From CAYLMM01 sp964384825 (GTDB lineage: Bacteria; Krumholzibacteriota; Krumholzibacteriia; LZORAL124-64-63), in NCBI GenBank assembly GCA_964384825.1, contig CAYLMM010000033.1, positions 1 to 31,526 of the forward strand: a stretch of 31,526 nucleotides of DNA, given 5' to 3'. Below, in pieces: positions 1 through 7,484 of the stretch. Numbering within the stretch: position 1 is the first letter of the stretch; every line of letters begins with the position of its first letter. Under the pieces are notes generated by a model. It saw nothing but the letters and a program-made list of their open reading frames with translations. It made no database searches and had not been told where the DNA came from. Position numbers and translations under genes: made by a program.

Positions 1-529
1 GGCGTCGAAGGCCACGCCGCTGAGCGCGGTGGCCAAGTTCGCCACCGGCGGCAAGCAGATCGGCAGCAAGGATCTGGGCATGCTGGCGATGACCTACGGT
101 CACGTCTACGTCGCCCAGGTGGCCATGGGCGCCCGCGACGCCCAGACGGTCAACGCCTTCACCGAGGCCGTGTCCTACGACGGCCCCTCGCTGATCATCG
201 CCTACAGCCACTGCATCGAGCACGGCTACAACCTGGTCGACGGACTCGGACACCAGGACCTGGCCGTCAAGTGCGGGCTGTGGCCGCTGTACCGCTTCGA
301 CCCGCGGCGGACCCGCGAGGGCCAGCCGCCCCTGAAGCTCGACAGCAAGGCGCCCTCGATCCCCTTCAAGGAGTTCGCCGACAGCGAGAACCGCTTCCGG
401 ATGCTCGCCAAGACGGCTCCGGACGAGGCCGAGCGCCTGCTGGCGGCCGCCCAGGCGCGGGTCACCGAGCGCTGGGCCGTGTACGAGCATCTCGCGGCGC
501 TGGGCGGCCCGGTCGCCGTGAAGGACTGA
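1..529 (+). CDS. nifJ: Pyruvate:ferredoxin (flavodoxin) oxidoreductase, C-terminal part (5' end outside window)
   Basis: This is the last ~175 residues of a single-chain pyruvate:ferredoxin oxidoreductase, which oxidatively decarboxylates pyruvate to acetyl-CoA and reduces ferredoxin in the cytoplasm. The open frame begins at base 2 and reads ATPLSAVAKFATGGKQIGSK, then KDLGMLAMTYGHVYVAQVAMG, then SLIIAYSHCIEHGYNL, all typical of the thiamine-diphosphate-binding C-terminal domain of the large homodimeric enzyme. The Cys in AYSHCIEHG matches the conserved C-terminal cysteine that helps bind the cluster next to the thiamine site. The internal ATG at 29 is not the real start because the homology continues upstream of it. 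The gene ends in TGA and is followed after 41 bp by a strong terminator, so it is the last gene of its transcript. The N-terminal domains and 4Fe-4S ferredoxin domain cannot be checked here. Confidence 0.93.
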   Translation, partial: ASKATPLSAVAKFATGGKQIGSKDLGMLAMTYGHVYVAQVAMGARDAQTVNAFTEAVSYDGPSLIIAYSHCIEHGYNLVDGLGHQDLAVKCGLWPLYRFDPRRTREGQPPLKLDSKAPSIPFKEFADSENRFRMLAKTAPDEAERLLAAAQARVTERWAVYEHLAALGGPVAVKD

Positions 530-570
530 TCGCCGTACGACGCACCGCGCGGTCCGGCCGCGCAACGCGG

Positions 571-598
571 AAGGGGCGCCCCTCGGGGCGCCCCTTTT
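571..598 (+). terminator. Rho-independent terminator after the PFOR gene
   Basis: A perfect 10-bp inverted repeat (AAGGGGCGCC / GGCGCCCCTT, arms 571-580 and 587-596) encloses a 6-nt loop and runs into TTTT at 595-598. It sits 41 bp after the PFOR stop, between two convergent genes. The T-run favours termination of plus-strand transcripts; the minus side has only two T residues after the stem. Confidence 0.88.
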
Positions 599-626
599 CA
601 CTGCGCGTCGCTTTCCGGGATCCCGG

Positions 627-2114
627 CTAGTGCGCCGGCAGATCGGGCCGGAAGAGGCCCAGCAATATCTCGCGGTCGTGCTGCAGATCCTTGTTCCAGA
701 TCCTTCCGGCCGGCGTCGCGGGCCGCGACCGCCACGCGGCCGAGATCCCGGCCAGCGCATCGGTCAACTCCCACGGATAGTCGAAAGTACGACCGGCGAG
801 ACTCTTGATCGCCCGACCCCGCTCGGAGTCCGGCCAGATGCGAGTCACCTCCCGCTTCACGCGGTCCTCCTTCAGCTCGTAGGGGCCGAAGGTCGCGGCC
901 GCCACGACGCGGCGCCGCTGGGCCCGGTCCAGGCCGGTCTCCGCCTTCAGCGCCTCGTCCAGATCGTAGCCGCGGCCGAAGATCCTGCCGGCCATCGCCT
1001 CCAGGCCTTCTCCCTCGACGCCCTGGTCGGCGAGCCGGACCAGCACCTCGGACGACATCACGTACCGCTGTTGCCGCTGCACGGTGACGTCGAAGACGTT
1101 CTGGACGAAGAACAGGGCGATGAAGGTGATCAGGCCCGCGATGATCGGACTGGTCACCCAGCCCGCCGCGATCTCGCCCAGCAGGCGGTAGCGGATCGCC
1201 TTGCCCCCCTTGAGCAGCCCGATGCCCACGACCGCGCCGACGACCGCCTGGGTGCTGGAGACCGGCACCAGCGGGATCGGCGGCAGTCCCATCCCGACCA
1301 GCAGCCGTTCGAGATCCTGCGACGAGAAGATGAACAGCACCAGCGCCTGGGTCAGCACCACCACGAAGGCCGTCTGGTGGTTCAGCTTGAAGAGGCTGCC
1401 GCCGACCGTGCGCATCACGCGGTGGGAATAGGTGTAGACGCCCAGGGCGATCGCCAGGCCGCCCAGCAGGAACAGCTGCTGGGCCCCGTTCAGGGTCACC
1501 AGGCCGGGAATGCTGAGGGTCCGGAACGGGGCGACCGGCACGAACACGCCCATCACGTTGGCGATGTTGTTCGCGCCGAGGCTGTAGGCCCCGAAGGCGC
1601 CGACCAGGATCATCCCCCAGCGGGTGTAGGAATCCTCGCGCAGCAGGTGCAGCTTCGCGCGGCCCATGACCGTATGGAGCAGCTTGTAGCAGATGATCGC
1701 GCAGATCGCCGCCAGCACCGGGCACAGCACCCAGGTCGAGACGATCTTGACCAGCGAGCCGGTGTCGGTCAGCGATCCGGTGAAGAAGTTCCAGCCCACG
1801 ATCGCGCCGACGATCGCCTGCGATGTCGAGACGGGGATCGACAGGCGGGTCATGCCGAAGACGGTCAGCCCGGCGGCCAAGGCCACCACGAACGATCCGC
1901 CCAGGGCGTTGACCGCGCCCAGCCGGCCGAGGGTGTCGGTGGTTCCGGCGCCGCCGACGACAGCGCCGAGGATGCAGAAGATCGAGCAGATCGCCGCCGC
2001 CTGGGAGAACTTGATCATCCGGGTGCCGACGGCGGTCCCGAAGACGTTCGCCGCGTCGTTGGCGCCGAGCGACCACCCCAGGAACAATCCGCTGGAAAGG
2101 AAGAACAGGATCAT
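627..2114 (-). CDS. pit: PiT-family inorganic phosphate transporter with extended C-terminal tail
   Basis: This is a low-affinity, cation- or proton-coupled phosphate permease of the inner membrane (PiT/PHO4 family), 495 residues. Two inverted family signatures are present: GANDAANVFGTAVGT near residue 18 and GANNIANVMG near residue 180. Each is followed by the S-T-Q segment of its half (PVSTSQAIVGAIVGW and PVSSTQAVVGAVVG). About ten hydrophobic segments cover residues 1-340. After the last one (ITFIALFFVQNVFDV) there is a hydrophilic tail of about 160 residues, rich in Arg, Glu and Asp, that I do not recognise. Start: ATG at 2114 preceded by GGGGAGG. The DUF47 gene ends 10 bp upstream, so the two are co-transcribed, the usual PiT/DUF47 pairing. 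Confidence 0.94.
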   Translation of the reverse strand: MILFFLSSGLFLGWSLGANDAANVFGTAVGTRMIKFSQAAAICSIFCILGAVVGGAGTTDTLGRLGAVNALGGSFVVALAAGLTVFGMTRLSIPVSTSQAIVGAIVGWNFFTGSLTDTGSLVKIVSTWVLCPVLAAICAIICYKLLHTVMGRAKLHLLREDSYTRWGMILVGAFGAYSLGANNIANVMGVFVPVAPFRTLSIPGLVTLNGAQQLFLLGGLAIALGVYTYSHRVMRTVGGSLFKLNHQTAFVVVLTQALVLFIFSSQDLERLLVGMGLPPIPLVPVSSTQAVVGAVVGIGLLKGGKAIRYRLLGEIAAGWVTSPIIAGLITFIALFFVQNVFDVTVQRQQRYVMSSEVLVRLADQGVEGEGLEAMAGRIFGRGYDLDEALKAETGLDRAQRRRVVAAATFGPYELKEDRVKREVTRIWPDSERGRAIKSLAGRTFDYPWELTDALAGISAAWRSRPATPAGRIWNKDLQHDREILLGLFRPDLPAH

Positions 2115-2124
2115 GCCGCCTCCC

Positions 2125-2769
2125 CTAGACCGTGCGCTTGATGGCGTAGATGGTCAGCCGGTCGGCGACATCCTCGGCGGCGTCCGAGAGCATGTCCACG
2201 TGCAGGGCGAAATCCCGCAGGTGCATCTTGCGGGCGAGATCGATGTCCGACTGGAAGATCTTCTGCTTCAGGGCCATCGCCCGGCGGTCTCCTTCCTTCT
2301 CGTGGAAGTAGACCTTGTGCAGATGATCGTTCACCGTCCGGGGATCGCGGAAGAAGGCGCGGGCCGCCAGCACCACCGCCTCGGCGGTATGGGCGGCGGT
2401 GGCCGTCAGATCGCGCCACTGCTCGTCCATGCCCGGCAGCAGCTCGGGGCTCTCGACCAGGAAGAGGTTCAGGGTCATCTTGGCCGTGTTGACCACGTCG
2501 TCGAGGGTCTCGAGCAGCGCCAGGACGTCGCCCCGCGATTCCGGGATCAGGGAATGGCGGTAGAGCTGGTTCTTGATCTCGCGCCGCAGGTCGTCGGCCC
2601 GGTTCTCGATGTCGTCGACCTCCCCGACCAGGCCTTCGAACTTCTCCCTGTCGCCGGCCAGATATGCCTCGATCGCCTGCTGGAAAACCAGTCCGCCCTC
2701 GCTGACCGCATCGAGGAAGGCGTCTATCTGTGATTCCAGATCCCGGGTCGTCTTGAAGATCTTCGGCAT
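2125..2769 (-). CDS. DUF47 / PhoU-like phosphate transport accessory protein (TIGR00153 family)
   Basis: A 214-residue, all-helical cytoplasmic protein of the DUF47 family, distantly related to PhoU and almost always encoded next to PiT transporters; it is thought to modulate phosphate uptake. Family hallmarks seen are the alternating helices with acidic metal-site-like motifs: VDDIENRADDLRREI near residues 50-65, LLETLDDVVNTAK near 85-97, and the C-terminal DFALHVDMLSDAAEDVADR. The length is normal for the family. Start: ATG at 2769 with AAGGGA five bases upstream. The gene is first in the pair with pit (10-bp gap). The upstream 88 bp before the porin stop carries a possible weak promoter (TTGGCA at 2834-2839 and TAGGTT at 2810-2815, 18-bp spacer). 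The biochemical role is inferred from context. Confidence 0.9.
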   Translation of the reverse strand: MPKIFKTTRDLESQIDAFLDAVSEGGLVFQQAIEAYLAGDREKFEGLVGEVDDIENRADDLRREIKNQLYRHSLIPESRGDVLALLETLDDVVNTAKMTLNLFLVESPELLPGMDEQWRDLTATAAHTAEAVVLAARAFFRDPRTVNDHLHKVYFHEKEGDRRAMALKQKIFQSDIDLARKMHLRDFALHVDMLSDAAEDVADRLTIYAIKRTV

Positions 2770-2809
2770 GGCAATCCCTTTCGTTCCTCTTGTGCGATGT
2801 AAGGGAATG

Positions 2810-2839
2810 AACCTACCACATCGTCAGGAAGGTTGCCAA
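2810..2839 (-). promoter_or_regulatory. Possible sigma-70-type promoter for the DUF47-pit pair
   Basis: On the minus strand TTGGCA (2834-2839; 5 of 6 to the -35 consensus) is followed after 18 bp by TAGGTT (2810-2815; 3 of 6 to the -10 consensus), about 40 bp before the DUF47 start. The -10 match is poor. No obvious Pho box was seen. Confidence 0.25.
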
Positions 2840-2857
2840 TCAGGGGTTTCTACTACC

Positions 2858-3967
2858 TCAGTGCACCCAGATCTGGGCCAGGAGGCGGTATTCGCTCTCC
2901 TCCCAGTCGTCGCAGACCAGATCGTTCATCTCCAGGCGGTCGACGTACTCGGCCATGATCTTGAAGTCGTGGCCGTGGGGCAGCCAGTTCACGCCCCAGG
3001 TCAGGGTCTTGCGCGCGTCGCCCGCGGCTTCGTCGTCCGGGTCGAAGGAATCGTACATCACCCGCGGCTGCAGGTTCAGGCCCGGGATGGTGTAGTTCGC
3101 CTGCAGGACCAGGCCCGTGGCGTCGTAGGTCCGGCCGGCGTGCAGGGCGGCGTCGGCGTCCCATTCCATGCAGGCGCGGGCGTATTCGGCGGCCAGGAAA
3201 AATCCCCGCCACCAGAACGAGACGTCGGCTCCGTAGAGCGTCTTGCGGCCGTCGATCGCACGCAGGGCGGCTCCATTGTCGGCGGTCAGGCCGGGAGCGT
3301 CGTCGCTGCGGACCGCCGCGATCGCCAGCAGGGCCTTGGGCGTTTCGGAATGCAGCGGATCGCCCTCGCCCCGCGGGACCTCGCCCCAGGGCATGGTCTC
3401 GATGCGGCCGGCGAGCATCTTCTTGTGCTTCGCGTCGTCGCCCGATGCGTTGTCGCCGGCTCCCTGGAAGACGCCGGCCGACAGCGTGGTCGATCCGTCG
3501 CCCGTCCGCAGGGCGGCCAGCAGGCCCACGTCGCGGCGGGGCAGGAAGTCGCCGGCTGCTTCGGGCAGCTTGATCGTGTCCAGCCGCTTGGTGGAGACGA
3601 GCTGCCTGCGGCCGAGCGGCACCTTCATCTGCCCGGCGGTCAGCAAGAAGCGGGCGCCGGACGACCAGCGGAACCAGAGATCCTTGCCGATCAGGTCGTT
3701 GTCGTCGTCGTGCGCCCTCATCTCCCACTCCATGCGCCAGGAGAGATCCTGCAGATAGGTCCCCCTGATGCCGAAGCGGGCGTTCCGGGTGACCAGGTCG
3801 TCGTCGTCGCCGCCCCCGGGCAGGCCCTCCTGCTCGGTCATCAGCACGCGCAGGGTGGCGTCGAAGCTCATCTCGCCGTCATCGGCCACGACGGTGAACC
3901 CGGCGGCCGCGGGCCCGGCCGCGACCAGCAACGCCGCGCATGACAGAACCAGGATTCGGGTCTTCAT
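2858..3967 (-). CDS. Phosphate-selective porin (OprO/OprP-type outer-membrane channel)
   Basis: A 369-residue outer-membrane beta-barrel protein. The start at 3967 has GGAGGT five bases upstream; the open frame runs further upstream but without a better site. Residues 1-23 are a clear Sec signal peptide: MKTR, hydrophobic ILVLSCAALLVAAG, then AAAG. The mature part has alternating aromatic and polar strands typical of the OprO/P family, e.g. FGIRGTYLQDLSWRMEWEMR, DLWFRWSSGARFLLTAGQMK, then VPLGRRQLVSTKRLDTI (the AGQxKxPxG...Lxs motif of these porins), and ends in a short aromatic strand, LLAQIWVH. Location just upstream of the DUF47 and PiT genes supports a role in bringing phosphate or other anions across the outer membrane. 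Selectivity is inferred; a general anion or polyphosphate channel is possible. Confidence 0.82.
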   Translation of the reverse strand: MKTRILVLSCAALLVAAGPAAAGFTVVADDGEMSFDATLRVLMTEQEGLPGGGDDDDLVTRNARFGIRGTYLQDLSWRMEWEMRAHDDDNDLIGKDLWFRWSSGARFLLTAGQMKVPLGRRQLVSTKRLDTIKLPEAAGDFLPRRDVGLLAALRTGDGSTTLSAGVFQGAGDNASGDDAKHKKMLAGRIETMPWGEVPRGEGDPLHSETPKALLAIAAVRSDDAPGLTADNGAALRAIDGRKTLYGADVSFWWRGFFLAAEYARACMEWDADAALHAGRTYDATGLVLQANYTIPGLNLQPRVMYDSFDPDDEAAGDARKTLTWGVNWLPHGHDFKIMAEYVDRLEMNDLVCDDWEESEYRLLAQIWVH

Positions 3968-4030
3968 GGACACCTCCGGAAGGATGGGTGGACGACGCCC
4001 GAGGCACCCCCCGAGTCTACTCCGCCGGAC

Positions 4031-4069
4031 AAAAAAATCCAGCCCCCGTCCCGGAAACGGAGGCTGGAT
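4031..4069 (-). terminator. Rho-independent terminator of the pnt operon
   Basis: On the minus strand an 8-bp stem (ATCCAGCC / GGCTGGAT, arms at 4062-4069 and 4037-4044, extended by an inner CCGT/ACGG pairing) is followed by seven T residues (A-tract 4031-4037 on the plus strand). It lies 22 bp after the pntB stop and about 65 bp before the porin start, so it separates the two transcription units. Confidence 0.85.
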
Positions 4070-4090
4070 ATCATATTGCACAGGTAGAAG

Positions 4091-5494
4091 TTACGATTCC
4101 TTCAGGGCCGCGTTCAACTCCTGGATCGCCTTCTTCCCGTCGCCGAACATCATCAGGGTGTTGTCGGCAGCGAAAAGCGGGTTGGGGATGCCGGCGAAGC
4201 CCGGGCTGAGCGATCGCTTGACCACCACCACGGTGCGCGCCTTGTCCACGTCGATGATCGGCATGCCGGCGATCGGGCTGTCGGGATCGGTCCGGGCCAC
4301 CGGATTGACCACGTCGTTGGCGCCGATGACCATGCAGACGTCGACCTGCGCCATCTCGGGATTGATGTCGTCCATCTCGCGCAGCTTCTCGTAGGGCACG
4401 TCGGCCTCGGCCAGCAGCACGTTCATGTGGCCGGGCATGCGGCCCGCGACCGGATGGATGCCGTACTGCACGTCGATGCCGCGGGCCTCGAGCAGGTTCG
4501 CCATGTCGCGCACCGTGTGCTGGGCCTGGGCCACGGCCAGACCGTAGCCCGGCACCACGACCACCCTCTCGGCGCCGTCGAAGAGCATCGCCACCTCCTC
4601 GGGAGTGGTGGCCTTGACCTTGCCGGCGTAGACCTCGTCGGCGCTCGGGCCGCCTGCGCTCGGGCCGAGGGTTCCGAACAGCACGTTGGTCAGCGAGCGG
4701 TTCATCGCCACGCACATGATGCGCGTCAGGATGATGCCCGAGGCGCCGACCAGCGAGCCGGCGATGATCAGCACGTTGTTCATCAGCACGAAGCCGGTCG
4801 CCGCAGCCGCCAGGCCCGAATACGAGTTCAGCAGCGAGATCACCACCGGCATGTCGGCCCCGCCGATCGGGATGGTGAGCGTCACGCCGAGCACCGCGCC
4901 GAGGGCCACGATGATCCAGTAGGCCTGCAGCGACGAGGGATCGCCGGCCAGCCAGACGACGCAGGCCACCGCGGCGGCGGCGGCCAGGGCGTTGAAGATC
5001 TTCTGACCCGGGAAGGCGACGTTGCCCGAGAAGAACAGCTCGCGCAGCTTCACGAAGGCGATCAGGCTGCCGGTGAAGGTGACCGAACCGATCAGCCCCG
5101 AGAGGCCCGTCGCGACGGTCATCTGCATCCCCGGGGCGCCGCCCGCCTCGACCGCCAGCAGGAAGGCCGAGCCGGCCACGAGCACCGAGGCGCCGCCGCC
5201 GAATCCGTTGAACAGGGCGACCATCTCGGGCATGGCCGTCATCTGGACCCGGGTTGCGGCGATCGCGCCGATCAGCCCGCCGACCGCGAAGCCCAGCGCG
5301 ATGAAGCGGTAGTCGAGTCCGACCGCGAGCAGCGTCACCACCACGGCGACGAACATGCCCACCGCGCCGGTCAGGTTGCCGCGCACCGCGGTGCGGGGAT
5401 GGGTCAGACCCTTGATGCCGGAGATGAACAGCACCGCGGCCACGACGTAGGCCAGGTTCACCCAGCCGGAATCGATCAGGAATTCGCCGCTCAT
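4091..5494 (-). CDS. pntB: NAD(P)+ transhydrogenase, beta subunit
   Basis: The 467-residue beta subunit of the proton-translocating transhydrogenase, which couples hydride transfer from NADH to NADP+ with proton entry at the inner membrane. Residues 1-270 carry about nine membrane helices (domain II), starting with NLAYVVAAVLFISGIKGLTHPRTA. The last ~190 residues form the NADP(H)-binding domain III: VVVPGYGLAVAQAQH, then MPGHMNVLLAEADVPYE, IGANDVVNPVA and VVVKRSLSPGFAGIPNPLF are all family signatures. Start: ATG at 5494 with GAGGTG overlapping the pntA2 stop (4-bp gap), so translation is coupled. It is last in the operon and is followed by a terminator. All expected domain III motifs are intact. 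Confidence 0.96.
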   Translation of the reverse strand: MSGEFLIDSGWVNLAYVVAAVLFISGIKGLTHPRTAVRGNLTGAVGMFVAVVVTLLAVGLDYRFIALGFAVGGLIGAIAATRVQMTAMPEMVALFNGFGGGASVLVAGSAFLLAVEAGGAPGMQMTVATGLSGLIGSVTFTGSLIAFVKLRELFFSGNVAFPGQKIFNALAAAAAVACVVWLAGDPSSLQAYWIIVALGAVLGVTLTIPIGGADMPVVISLLNSYSGLAAAATGFVLMNNVLIIAGSLVGASGIILTRIMCVAMNRSLTNVLFGTLGPSAGGPSADEVYAGKVKATTPEEVAMLFDGAERVVVVPGYGLAVAQAQHTVRDMANLLEARGIDVQYGIHPVAGRMPGHMNVLLAEADVPYEKLREMDDINPEMAQVDVCMVIGANDVVNPVARTDPDSPIAGMPIIDVDKARTVVVVKRSLSPGFAGIPNPLFAADNTLMMFGDGKKAIQELNAALKES

Positions 5495-5498
5495 CGCC

Positions 5499-5783
5499 TC
5501 ACCTCTTCTTCCTGCTGAACATTTCCAGCATGCGGTGGGTGACCATGAATCCGCCCACCACGTTGATCGAGGCGAAGACGATCGCGCCGACGCCCAGCAC
5601 CGTGGCCAGCGTCGAGGCTCCGGCCTGGGAGGACAGCACTGCTCCGATCAGCGTGATTCCCGAAATGGCGTTCGATCCCGACATCAGGGGGGTGTGCAGG
5701 GTCGGCGGAACCTTGGTGATGATCTCGAAGCCGACGAAGATCGCGAGCACGAACACCGTGATCGCGGCGACAAGCATCTCCAT
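5499..5783 (-). CDS. pntAB: NAD(P)+ transhydrogenase, alpha subunit part 2 (membrane part)
   Basis: A 94-residue membrane protein, the separate domain II portion of the alpha subunit as found in split transhydrogenases such as that of Rhodospirillum rubrum. Three or four hydrophobic helices are visible: LVAAITVFVLAIFVGFEII, ISGITLIGAVLS, and TVLGVGAIVFASINVVGGFMV. The signature KVPPTLHTPLMSGSNAISGI is present. Start choice: ATG at 5783 overlaps the pntA1 stop as TGATG and has GGGAG seven bases upstream; an in-frame GTG lies one codon earlier (5786). It forms the membrane channel together with PntB. Confidence 0.94.
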   Translation of the reverse strand: MEMLVAAITVFVLAIFVGFEIITKVPPTLHTPLMSGSNAISGITLIGAVLSSQAGASTLATVLGVGAIVFASINVVGGFMVTHRMLEMFSRKKR

Positions 5784-6967
5784 CACTCATCTCCCTTCGG
5801 CGCGGCGCCCGCGGGCGGTGCCAGCCCGAGCAGCTCGCGGATGCGCGGCTGGACGACCTCCCCGCCGCGGGTCAGCTGGGTTTCGGCCACGATCTCGTCG
5901 TCGGGGTCGGGCGCGAGCGCGCCGTCGGCGACCATCGACAGCAGGAAGGTCGTGACGTTCTTGGCGTACATCTGGCTGGCGTTGTAGGCCGCCCGAGAGG
6001 GCAGGTCGGTGGGCCCGAGGATCGTCACGCCGTGGGCGACGACCTCCTCGTCGGCACGGGTCAGGGCGCAGTTGCCGCCCCGCTCGGCCGCCAAGTCGAC
6101 GATCACCGAACCGGGCGCCATCGCGGCGACCATCGGTTCGGTCACCAGCACCGGAGCCTTGCGACCGGGGATCGCCGCGGTGGTGATCACCGCGTCGTTG
6201 CGGGCGACCACCTCGCCCATCTGCTCCTGCTGGCGGCGGAGGAACTCGTCGCTCTGGGCCTTGGCGTAGCCGCCGGCATCCTCGGCGTCGGACGTTTCGA
6301 GCTCGAACTCGACGAACTTCGCGCCCACGCTCAGCACCTGTTCGCGCACCGCCGGCCGCACGTCGTAGGCCTCGACGATCGCGCCGAGGCGCTTGGCGAT
6401 GGCGATGGCCTGCAGCCCCGCCACCCCGACGCCGACCACGAACAGCCGCACCGGGGCGATGGTGCCCGCGGCGGTCATCAGCATCGGGAACATCCGCGGC
6501 ATATGACGCGCGGCCTCGAGCACGGCGTGGTAGCCTGCGACCGTCGCCATCGAGGAAAGCACGTCCATGCTCTGGGCGCGCGTGATGCGGGGCACGAGCT
6601 CCAGGGCGAAGGCGTTCACGCCGGCCTCGGCCATAGCGCGGACGGCCTCGGGTTCGGACAGGGGATCCTGCAGGCCGACGATCGTCTGGCCCGGACGCAT
6701 GGCCGCGAGATCGGCCCGGCCCGATTCGCCGGCGGCGCCGGGTCCGCGCACCTGCAGCAGGATGTCCGCGGCGCCGAAGACGTCCCCGCGTCCGGCGACC
6801 GCGGCCCCCTTGTCTACGAATTCGGCGTCGGGAAAGCCCGCGGCGTCCCCCGCGCCGGCCTCGACCACGACCTCCAGGCCGGCCTTGGTCAACGCGGGAA
6901 CGGCGCCCGGAACCAGCGCGACGCGGCGTTCGCCCGGATACGTTTCCTTGGGAATTCCGATCTTCAT
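5783..6967 (-). CDS. pntAA: NAD(P)+ transhydrogenase, alpha subunit part 1 (NAD(H)-binding)
   Basis: The 394-residue soluble domain I of the transhydrogenase, which binds NAD(H) on the cytoplasmic side and exchanges hydride with domain III of PntB. It begins MKIGIPKETYPGERRVALVPG, the alanine dehydrogenase/PntA N-terminal signature, and has RAQSMDVLSSMATVAGYHAV near residue 130 and a Rossmann motif VVGVGVAGLQAIAIAKRLGA near 175, followed by the acidic VEAYDVRP. The mobile-loop region and ITTAAIPGRKAPVLV are present. Start: ATG at 6967, ten bases after GGGAG; a GTG three codons upstream is too close to that site. It overlaps pntA2 by one base. A hairpin and possible promoter lie upstream. Confidence 0.95.
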   Translation of the reverse strand: MKIGIPKETYPGERRVALVPGAVPALTKAGLEVVVEAGAGDAAGFPDAEFVDKGAAVAGRGDVFGAADILLQVRGPGAAGESGRADLAAMRPGQTIVGLQDPLSEPEAVRAMAEAGVNAFALELVPRITRAQSMDVLSSMATVAGYHAVLEAARHMPRMFPMLMTAAGTIAPVRLFVVGVGVAGLQAIAIAKRLGAIVEAYDVRPAVREQVLSVGAKFVEFELETSDAEDAGGYAKAQSDEFLRRQQEQMGEVVARNDAVITTAAIPGRKAPVLVTEPMVAAMAPGSVIVDLAAERGGNCALTRADEEVVAHGVTILGPTDLPSRAAYNASQMYAKNVTTFLLSMVADGALAPDPDDEIVAETQLTRGGEVVQPRIRELLGLAPPAGAAPKGDE

Positions 6968-6996
6968 CCGCTGCACACTCCCGGAAGTCGAGTGAA

Positions 6997-7014
6997 GGCC
7001 GGCAAGCGCCGGCC
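6997..7014 (-). promoter_or_regulatory. Hairpin in the pntA1 leader
   Basis: A perfect 7-bp inverted repeat (GGCCGGC / GCCGGCC) with a 4-nt loop lies 30 bp upstream of the pntA1 ATG. No T-run follows it on either strand, so it is not a canonical terminator. If the predicted promoter at 7042-7069 is right, it would be in the 5' leader of the pnt mRNA. Confidence 0.4.
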
Positions 7015-7041
7015 GCCGACAAAATGAAAACCGCTCTCACA

Positions 7042-7069
7042 TGAATAGGAGATTTCGCTGAAACGGCAA
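7042..7069 (-). promoter_or_regulatory. Possible promoter of the pnt operon
   Basis: Minus-strand TTGCCG (7064-7069) and TATTCA (7042-7047) are separated by 16 bp, in the most A+T-rich part of the 196-bp gap between sufT and pntA1. The match is partial (4 of 6 and 3 of 6) but the location is right for this operon. Confidence 0.3.
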
Positions 7070-7092
7070 CGAAACCGATCCGGGATGGGGTG

Positions 7093-7145
7093 AAAACGGG
7101 CCGGGACCCGGTCGAGCGCCCCCTCCTGCGCCCATTCCCGGCCCG
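7093..7145 (-). terminator. Likely terminator of the suf operon
   Basis: A perfect 9-bp inverted repeat CGGGCCGGG / CCCGGCCCG (7097-7105 and 7137-7145) encloses a 31-nt G+C-rich loop and is followed on the minus strand by TTTT (7093-7096). It begins 18 bp after the sufT stop. The long loop makes it less typical, but the inner CGACCGGGT region may extend the stem. Confidence 0.6.
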
Positions 7146-7163
7146 GCCCGCCTCGCTCCGCGT

Positions 7164-7484
7164 TCAGTCCCAGATGCCGAGATCGGCCCGGACGTCCTCG
7201 GTCGCGTCGACGCGCGGATCCCAGGGCGGCGACCAGACGAGGTTGACCTCGGCGTAGCGCACCCCGTCGACGCCGAGCGCCGCCCCGCGCACCGCGGCGA
7301 CGATCTCCGGCCCCAAAGGGCACATCGGGCTGGTCAGCGTGAGGTCGATCTCGACGTCTCCTGTCTCCTCCTCGACGCCGACGCCTCGCAGCAGGCCGAG
7401 ATCCACGATCGAGATGTCCAGTTCCGGGTCGATCACCGGGCGCAGGGCGTCGACGATGACCTCGGGGGTCGGGGCAGGCATCAT
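7164..7484 (-). CDS. sufT: SufT-like MIP18/DUF59 iron-sulfur assembly protein
   Basis: A 106-residue cytoplasmic protein of the MIP18 (DUF59, PaaD-like) family. In other bacteria, SufT aids maturation of Fe-S proteins, probably at the cluster-transfer stage. Visible signatures are ALRPVIDPELDISIVDLGLL (residues 13-32) and LTLTSPMCPLG with the conserved Cys at residue 55. The C-terminal VWSPPWDPRVDATEDVRADLG matches the W-x-P-x-W...D-x-R-x-x-LG ending of the family. Start: ATG at 7484 overlaps the sufU stop as ATGA, with GGAGG upstream; a second ATG follows directly at 7481. It is the last gene of the suf operon. Length is normal for the single-domain form; SufT proteins often carry extra N-terminal sequence that is absent here. 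Confidence 0.87.
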   Translation of the reverse strand: MMPAPTPEVIVDALRPVIDPELDISIVDLGLLRGVGVEEETGDVEIDLTLTSPMCPLGPEIVAAVRGAALGVDGVRYAEVNLVWSPPWDPRVDATEDVRADLGIWD

